Below, piece after piece: positions 13,088-17,876 of a DNA stretch of 17,876 bases (position 1 is the first letter of the stretch; each line of letters begins with the position of its first letter). The position numbers and the translations under genes were made by a program. The notes under the pieces are model-generated. The model did no database searches and was not told the DNA's origin. It saw nothing but the letters and a program-made list of their open reading frames with translations. The DNA is from JBKEBX01 sp047974615 (GTDB lineage Bacteria; Bacillota; Clostridia; Lachnospirales; CAMZNU01), in NCBI GenBank assembly GCA_047974615.1, contig JBKECM010000026.1, positions 1 to 17,876 on the forward strand, given 5' to 3'.

Positions 13088-14221
13088 TTAGTAGTATTTA
13101 TATTTTTTGTTCCTAAAGAAAAAGTAAAATACTATTATTGTTATAAAAAAAGACACTATAATCATCGTATAAAAAGGGTTAAGGTAGAAATTTTCAGTAA
13201 TAATATGTTCTTTTAGAAAAGAACCATGTTCTGTATGTTTATGATAGTTTTCTATTTTAATAGTTGGTATGATATTTTTATAAAAAAACTTGCTTAAAAT
13301 ATATGTTAAGAAACCTGCTAGTAAACCATGTTGTATTTTTCCTTTTATAAAAAGCCAAGGAGATATTTTTGTTTGTTCTATAAAAAATATACTTTGCATT
13401 AAAACTGATAAACCACTAAAACCGAGTAAAAAAGATATTAATGGTAGCGTTAAAATATTTTGTTCTCCTGTTGATAATATGTAAATGCCATTTGTAAATT
13501 CAAGTAAGCCCAGAAAAATACCTTTAAGTTGATCTTGATTTATTAAGGGTAGTGTTATTTTTTCAAAGACGCCCGTTGCATCTAAAGTTGCACTTACGAA
13601 AGAAAAAAATATTACAAAACTGCCTATATTTAATAAAGTATAAAAGCTGTTAGTTATAGATTTTGTAAAAAGGGTTTTTATGTTTTCCTCTTTATTAAAA
13701 TATTGAGTTATTTTATATGTTTTTAAAGTTCTATCTGAATATAAAACACCTAAAATATAAGAAGAAATTATATGTATTGTATACAAAAAAATACCTAAGT
13801 TTTTGTTGTTGTAAAATAATATTCCTACAGTGCCTATGGTGAAAATAATACTACAATTATTAAAAAAATAAAGAGTATGTTTATATTCTTTTTTTGAAAG
13901 GTCTTGTTTGATATACAATTCTGATGATATCTTTGCACCGAGAGGATAACCTGTTAAAAGGGCTAAAACATAGTACTTTGCTGTATTAGTGTTTATATTT
14001 AATAATTTTTTAATAGGATAAAATATAAAGTCAGGTAGTAGGCTTAAATATCTTGATTCAAGTAAAAAAGTGCTTAAAACTACAAAAGGAAATAAACTAG
14101 GTATAAGAGTATAAAACCATATTTCAAGCCCTTCTTTTGTTCCATTTATTATTTCTGTTGGAAAAATAAATATTGATATATTGAAAAAGATGATTAAAGT
14201 TGTTATAATGTATTTAAACAT
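13088..14221 (-). CDS. ylbJ: Sporulation integral membrane protein YlbJ
   Basis: 377 residues, very hydrophobic, about eight membrane segments. Family features: FYTLIPSLFPFVVLSTFLL (36-54), LLTGYPLGAKISSELY (88-103), NCSIIFTIGTVG (122-133), LLEFTNGIY (239-247) and LLGFSGLSVLMQ (265-276), the two halves of a nucleoside-recognition/Gate-type fold. In B. subtilis ylbJ is transcribed by sigma-E in the mother cell and is needed for spore cortex formation. It lies next to coaD there, and here it is three genes further on in the opposite direction. AAGG lies eight bases before the ATG. A sigma-E-like promoter sits directly upstream. The C-terminal 20 residues are basic (RNKKYKYY). Confidence 0.88.
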   Translation of the reverse strand: MFKYIITTLIIFFNISIFIFPTEIINGTKEGLEIWFYTLIPSLFPFVVLSTFLLESRYLSLLPDFIFYPIKKLLNINTNTAKYYVLALLTGYPLGAKISSELYIKQDLSKKEYKHTLYFFNNCSIIFTIGTVGILFYNNKNLGIFLYTIHIISSYILGVLYSDRTLKTYKITQYFNKEENIKTLFTKSITNSFYTLLNIGSFVIFFSFVSATLDATGVFEKITLPLINQDQLKGIFLGLLEFTNGIYILSTGEQNILTLPLISFLLGFSGLSVLMQSIFFIEQTKISPWLFIKGKIQHGLLAGFLTYILSKFFYKNIIPTIKIENYHKHTEHGSFLKEHIITENFYLNPFYTMIIVSFFITIIVFYFFFRNKKYKYY

Positions 14222-14243
14222 AATTATACCTTCCCTTTTTTTT

Positions 14244-14272
14244 ATAATATGTGGTAAAATATAATTATATGA
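14244..14272 (-). promoter_or_regulatory. Sigma-E-like promoter of ylbJ
   Basis: On the minus strand TCATATA (14266-14272), 14 bases, then CATATTAT (14244-14251), close to the B. subtilis sigma-E consensus (KCATATT, 14-15 bases, CATACAHT). Transcription would start about 15 bases before the ATG-proximal RBS. Sigma-E control is established for ylbJ of B. subtilis, which raises the credibility of the match. Confidence 0.5.
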
Positions 14273-14296
14273 TAAAAATGATAAGAGGAATTTTTT

Positions 14297-15901
14297 TTGG
14301 AAAATAGAAACAGACCCTCAAATAATAGGGATAGACGTGAGCCGAGAAATAATAATGTATCACGTGGGCGAGAAAATAACAGGGTTAGAGATAATCGTTC
14401 AAATAGTGAACAGGTTCAAGAGCGTAGGAAAAAACAACCTAGAAGACGTGAAAAAAAAATAATTGAAAAAACAAGTTTTATTGTGAGTTTGATGATAATA
14501 CTTGCTTTTTTGGTGTGGATTGCAACTTCTGTTTTTCGTGGTATGACTAGCGAACAACTTGCTACTATAGATATTACTTTAGGTTCTGTTTCAACGCCTA
14601 AAGAGTATGATGGCCTTATAGTGAGAGATGAGGTTGTGTATAAAGCTACAGACACTGGAGAATTGCAATATGCTGTTATAGAAGGTGATAGAGTTGCTAA
14701 AAATGGAGTAGTTGCTTATATAACAGACGATACATCTGAAATGTATTATTCAGAGGCTATGAGTCAGTTGCAAAATGAAGATTTAACAGTTAAATCACTA
14801 CTTGAAAATTATAATGGTAATAAAGAATATATTTTAAACCTAAACGCTAGTATAAAAAACAAAATTGATAACAGAAACTATAATACTTTTTCGGATTTTT
14901 ATGCTTTAATTGATAGTGTAGAATATACTGTAGATTTGAGAAATAGCTATCTTTTATCGGGCTCTGAAAACTTTGACCTTACTTCCTACGATGAAAACAT
15001 AGAGAAATCTAAGATTTCACAATATGCAAGTGAAAGTGGAATAGTAAGCTATAATATTGATGGGTATGAGAGCAAATATACTGTAGATGACTTTAGCAAT
15101 ATAGTAGAAAGTGATACTAAACTAGAAGATACTAATACACAAAATATTTTTGTAACTATTGAAAGTGGACAAGATGCTTTTAAGGTAGTAGAAAGCAATA
15201 TTTGGGACGTTGTTATTTTTTTAGAAAATGAGTACATTGAAGAAAATAAGCTAGATGTTAATAAGAGTAAAACAATATATGTACACAATGGTTATGAATA
15301 TAAAGAACTTCCTTCTGTTATTACGTATATTGAATCTGTTGGAGATAAAAGTAGGGTTGTTTTTGAAATAAGTAACGGTATTAACGACTTTTTAGGGATA
15401 CGTAATGCAAAAGTTAAACTCGAAAATGCTGTTTATAGTGGCTATAAAATACCTGCCTCAGCTATTGAACATAAAGATACTATAACTATTAAAAATGATT
15501 TTATATATACTTCTGAAAATACTGAAGGCGAAGAAACATATGTTTATTTCAGTAAACTTGATGGAGAAGTGGAAAAAGTTTTAATTGATATACATAGAGA
15601 GTCGAATACAGAAGGTTATTCTGAAATTTTGTCGCAAACAACGATACTTGAACAAGGTGATATTTTAGTTCAAGAAGATGATAATACTATAGAATATCAA
15701 ATTCCTAAAGCAAGTCAAATCGATGGAGTTTTGGTTGTAAATACTGGAGTTGCTTTTTTTAGAGAAGTTTTTATAGATGAAACCTTAAGTAGCGGTAATT
15801 CCACTGTTTTACTTAATGTGGAAGATAATACAAATATAAAGCAATATGATAAAATTATTGAAGATGCGACCTTGGCTGAAGAGGGGGATATAATTTACTA
15901 A
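14297..15901 (+). CDS. HlyD-like membrane protein of the sepF cluster
   Basis: 534 residues. Residues 1-57 form a basic cytoplasmic tail (16 Arg and 11 Asn in the first 51), followed by one membrane segment (about 60-80, ending IATSVFRG) and a large extracytoplasmic part. Residues about 104-142 (EYDGLIVRDEVVYKA, then VIEGDRVAKNGVVAYI) look like a biotinyl-lipoyl/HlyD barrel-sandwich half. A helical stretch follows (about 145-240), then beta-rich sequence with GYKIPASAIEHK (about 387-398), as in membrane fusion proteins. Start is TTG, supported by AGAGGA (14284-14289) seven bases upstream; the T8 tract (14291-14298) enters the start codon. The gene lies two bases before yggS, so cotranscription with the division cluster is almost certain. 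Role unknown; no exporter gene is adjacent. Confidence 0.8.
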   Translation: MENRNRPSNNRDRREPRNNNVSRGRENNRVRDNRSNSEQVQERRKKQPRRREKKIIEKTSFIVSLMIILAFLVWIATSVFRGMTSEQLATIDITLGSVSTPKEYDGLIVRDEVVYKATDTGELQYAVIEGDRVAKNGVVAYITDDTSEMYYSEAMSQLQNEDLTVKSLLENYNGNKEYILNLNASIKNKIDNRNYNTFSDFYALIDSVEYTVDLRNSYLLSGSENFDLTSYDENIEKSKISQYASESGIVSYNIDGYESKYTVDDFSNIVESDTKLEDTNTQNIFVTIESGQDAFKVVESNIWDVVIFLENEYIEENKLDVNKSKTIYVHNGYEYKELPSVITYIESVGDKSRVVFEISNGINDFLGIRNAKVKLENAVYSGYKIPASAIEHKDTITIKNDFIYTSENTEGEETYVYFSKLDGEVEKVLIDIHRESNTEGYSEILSQTTILEQGDILVQEDDNTIEYQIPKASQIDGVLVVNTGVAFFREVFIDETLSSGNSTVLLNVEDNTNIKQYDKIIEDATLAEEGDIIY

Positions 15902-15903
15902 TT

Positions 15904-16608
15904 ATGGATAATTTTGAATATGTATATGAAAACTATAAAGATGTTTTTGAACAAAAAGAAGAGGCTATAAAAAAATATGCTCCTACAAACAAAGATGTTA
16001 CTCTTATAGCTGTGTCAAAAAACTTTGAGATAGAAAAAATTAATGTACTTGTAAAAAAAGGTGTTAAAGATTTTGGAGAAAGTAAGGTTCAAGAATTTTT
16101 ACCTAAATATGAGTATTTTAAAGAATTTAATATAAACTGGCATTTTATAGGTCGTTTGCAAAAAAATAAAGTTAAATATATAGTTGATAAAGTAGCTTAT
16201 ATACATAGTGTAGATTCAATGGAGCTTGCAGAAGTTATCAATAAGGAATGTACAAAAAAAGGTGTTGTGGTGAAAATATTTTTGCAAGTAAATGTGGGAG
16301 AAGATGGAAATAAGCAGGGGTTTAGCTATAATGACTTTCCAAAAGCTCTTGAAATACTTAAAAATATGAAAAATATAGAAGTTGTCGGATTTATGACTAT
16401 TTTGCCGATTTTAGATGATGCGAATGCTGTTGATAACTTTTATCATAAAATGTACGAATTACTCCTTGACAATTCAAGCTTTTTCATACATAATAGACAT
16501 AAGGCTTGTTTGTCTATGGGAATGAGCGATGATTACAACATTGCAATCAAAAATAATGCAAATTTTATTAGAGTAGGTACAGCAATATTTGGAAATAGAT
16601 ACTTGTAG
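15904..16608 (+). CDS. yggS: PLP homeostasis protein YggS/YlmE (PLPHP family)
   Basis: 234 residues, usual length. A small alanine-racemase-like barrel that holds pyridoxal phosphate and buffers its supply. The PLP lysine is Lys39 in LIAVSK (34-39). Other family motifs are FGESKVQEF (56-64; the more common form is FGENxxQE), WHFIGRLQKNK (79-89), VGFMTI, LSMGMSDDY and the terminal FIRVGTAIFGNR. The ATG lies two bases after the preceding stop. The nearest purine-rich sequence is about 16 bases upstream, so initiation probably depends on translational coupling. Adjacent to sepF and ylmG as in the ylm cluster of Bacillus. Confidence 0.95.
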   Translation: MDNFEYVYENYKDVFEQKEEAIKKYAPTNKDVTLIAVSKNFEIEKINVLVKKGVKDFGESKVQEFLPKYEYFKEFNINWHFIGRLQKNKVKYIVDKVAYIHSVDSMELAEVINKECTKKGVVVKIFLQVNVGEDGNKQGFSYNDFPKALEILKNMKNIEVVGFMTILPILDDANAVDNFYHKMYELLLDNSSFFIHNRHKACLSMGMSDDYNIAIKNNANFIRVGTAIFGNRYL

Positions 16609-16622
16609 GAGGAATTTATAAT

Positions 16623-17105
16623 ATGGCAAGAAGTTTAAGAAGTTTTTTTGATTTTAAAGAAGAATATGAGGACGATGGCTACGACGAGCAAGACGATAAC
16701 TATGATGATGGTTATGGAGATTATGCAGATGAACGTAATAATGGTGAAGCCGCAGTTTTTAGTCAAAATGTTGCTTATGCGAAAAGTCAAGAACTTTCTA
16801 TTATAGTTCATGCTCCAAGAAATTTTAATGATTGTTTAGTTATTATTGATAATATTAAAAATAATAATCCGGTTGTTTTTTCTTTGGAAGGTGTAGATGA
16901 TGATTTTGGTCAAAGAATGATTGACCTTTTATCAGGTGCAGCACATGCTATTTCTGGAGAACTTAAACAAATTTCTGTAAATAGTGATAAAATTTTTCTT
17001 TTAGCACCAGCACTTGTAAATATTGATGCTTCTATGATTAAAGAAATTGACAAAGACTCTAAACAAGTTTTTAGTGCTGTTGATATTAAAAAGTTTGCGA
17101 GATAA
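16623..17105 (+). CDS. sepF: Cell division protein SepF
   Basis: 160 residues. SepF tethers FtsZ filaments to the membrane at the division site. MARSLRSFFDFK (1-12) is the amphipathic membrane-binding helix. Residues 13-40 are a flexible, strongly acidic Asp/Tyr linker. The C-terminal SepF core has APRNFNDCLVIIDNIKNNNP (64-83), VVFSLEGVDDDFGQRMIDLL (84-103), SGAAHAISGEL (104-114), and KIFLLAP (123-129). A strong AGGAGG precedes the ATG. About 30 residues after the core (130-160) have no recognised motif. Confidence 0.96.
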   Translation: MARSLRSFFDFKEEYEDDGYDEQDDNYDDGYGDYADERNNGEAAVFSQNVAYAKSQELSIIVHAPRNFNDCLVIIDNIKNNNPVVFSLEGVDDDFGQRMIDLLSGAAHAISGELKQISVNSDKIFLLAPALVNIDASMIKEIDKDSKQVFSAVDIKKFAR

Positions 17106-17114
17106 GGTGATCTT

Positions 17115-17402
17115 ATGACTTTAGAAACTATAATAATTGAGGGCATAAATATTTTTGCTATGATTTTAATTTATGCTATTTTAATTAGAGCTTTATTATC
17201 GTGGTTTGTGCGTTCAAGAAATACTTTTGTTGATCTTTTAGATTCTATCATTAATCCTATTATGAATCCCATAAGAAAAATGGTATATAACTCGCCTTTA
17301 GGTGGACCGGGTATGATGATAGATATTTCACCGATTATTGCTATTGTTTTTATACAATTTTTAGCTTATATAGCTGCTTTAATCGTACAATTTATTTTAT
17401 AA
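17115..17402 (+). CDS. ylmG: YggT/YlmG family membrane protein
   Basis: 95 residues, typical length, two membrane segments (about 8-30 and 71-93). The family motif RALLSWF (25-31) and the loop IINPIMNPIRKMV (45-57) leading to DISPIIAIVFIQF (70-82) are clear. The family influences division-site or nucleoid organisation in bacteria and chloroplasts. It starts nine bases after sepF with AAGGTGA as RBS. divIVA commonly comes next in Firmicutes; here the window continues with repeats. Confidence 0.93.
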   Translation: MTLETIIIEGINIFAMILIYAILIRALLSWFVRSRNTFVDLLDSIINPIMNPIRKMVYNSPLGGPGMMIDISPIIAIVFIQFLAYIAALIVQFIL

Positions 17403-17446
17403 AAATTAGGCTTTTAGTATTTACTTATAGCCTTTATTATATGCTT

Positions 17447-17493
17447 ATATTTTAAAAGACTATAAAGGAAATCTTTATAGTCTTTTAAAATAT
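17447..17493. terminator. 21-bp palindrome after the sepF-ylmG operon
   Basis: ATATTTTAAAAGACTATAAAG (bases 17447-17467) pairs perfectly with 17473-17493, around a 5-base loop, 44 bases after the ylmG stop. Such a long stem should end transcription, although no separate T-tract follows on the plus strand. It may instead be another small repeat unit. Confidence 0.5.
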
Positions 17494-17572
17494 GAAAGAT
17501 TTTAGTAGATGCTTTATAATGTTTAATGTCATAGTTAAGAAATATTACATTTATTAAGTTATCTAAACTACT

Positions 17573-17848
17573 AGAGGGTGCTGAAAAAGTCAAAAAAGAA
17601 AAAAATATTACTAATGATAAAGGCACAAAAATACTTAGATAGAATAATATCAGCGAGGAATGAAGGTGCTGATAAAGTCAAAAAGAAAAAAATTGATATT
17701 ATCTTATTGAAAAACTCCTAAATTAATTTTTTTCTAACTTTTGACAGCACCTTCGAAGGAACGAGTGCTAATTTTATGCTATCTCACTATTTTTGCGCCA
17801 TTGTCATTAGTAATATTTTTTTCTTTTTTGACTTTTTCAGCACCCTCT
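17573..17848. mobile_element. 276-bp MITE-like nested inverted-repeat element
   Basis: Bases 17573-17617 and 17804-17848 are perfect 45-bp inverted repeats beginning AGAGGGTGCTGAAAAAGTC. The match continues imperfectly for about 35 bases more on each side. The interior (17662-17754) is itself flanked by inverted GAAGGTGCTG sequences and repeats the motif of the outer ends. No transposase is encoded. The size, terminal inverted repeats and lack of coding capacity fit a non-autonomous element. No clear target-site duplication is visible outside the repeats. Confidence 0.75.
17662..17754. repeat. Inner 93-bp inverted-repeat unit within the MITE-like element
   Basis: GAAGGTGCTG at 17662-17671 is matched by CAGCACCTTC at 17745-17754, and the next bases (AAAGTC plus A-rich, against a T-rich run) are imperfectly inverted. 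The sequence GGTGCTGATAAAGTCAAAAA here parallels GGTGCTGAAAAAGTCAAAAA of the outer end, so the unit is a diverged relative of the element that contains it. Confidence 0.6.
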
Positions 17849-17876
17849 TGCCTTCTTGAAACATTAAAAAAGCCAT

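Noticed and set aside
17848..17876. Possible start of a minus-strand gene at the right edge (ATG at 17876 reading into the MITE arm)
   Set aside because: The frame runs into the inverted repeat and stops within about 30 codons, and the upstream RBS region is outside the window.

Overview
The window is an AT-rich stretch with strong Shine-Dalgarno sequences and the gene content of a low-GC, spore-forming Firmicute, most likely an anaerobic member of the Clostridia (a Lachnospiraceae-like genome would fit). The evidence is the gene order: rpmB/asp23(yloU)/fakA(yloV)/recG, rsmD(ylbH)/coaD(ylbI)/ylbJ and yggS(ylmE)/sepF(ylmF)/ylmG all match neighbourhoods known from Bacillus and clostridia. A spore-coat-kinase-like gene and ylbJ point to endospore formation. 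I see no rRNA, tRNA, CRISPR array, prophage or transposase gene.

Layout. (1) 1-126: the right part of a small inverted-repeat element cut by the window edge, including a long hairpin just downstream of the first gene. (2) 152-3900, minus strand: cca, then a degenerate CotS-family protein, then a membrane-anchored PEGA-domain protein. The last two form a tight pair behind a possible sigma-E-type promoter. (3) 4040-5054, plus strand: an alpha/beta-hydrolase esterase and a 64-residue membrane protein, closed by a 20-bp perfect palindrome shared as terminator with rpmB (minus, 5125-5325). (4) 5591-12985, plus strand: asp23-like yloU, fakA, recG, rsmD, coaD, a coiled-coil protein, a DUF624 membrane protein and a 1-phosphofructokinase-type sugar kinase, ending in a bidirectional terminator. 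(5) 13088-14221, minus strand: the sporulation membrane protein YlbJ with a sigma-E-like promoter. (6) 14297-17402, plus strand: a HlyD-like membrane protein, yggS, sepF and ylmG, a cell-division-associated cluster. (7) 17403-17876: no convincing gene. It holds a 21-bp palindrome and a 276-bp nested inverted-repeat (MITE-like) element.

The genes are mostly housekeeping: tRNA 3' end maturation, ribosome assembly (L28, rRNA methylation), fatty-acid phosphorylation (FakA), replication-fork repair (RecG), CoA synthesis (CoaD), PLP homeostasis and Z-ring anchoring (YggS, SepF, YlmG), with a sporulation layer (CotS-like protein, YlbJ). No new multi-gene defence or metabolic system is evident. The most unusual signals are an apparent AUU start codon on rsmD, the nested inverted repeat at the right end, a CotS-family protein without the kinase catalytic motif coupled to a PEGA protein, and two UUG starts embedded in identical T8 tracts.
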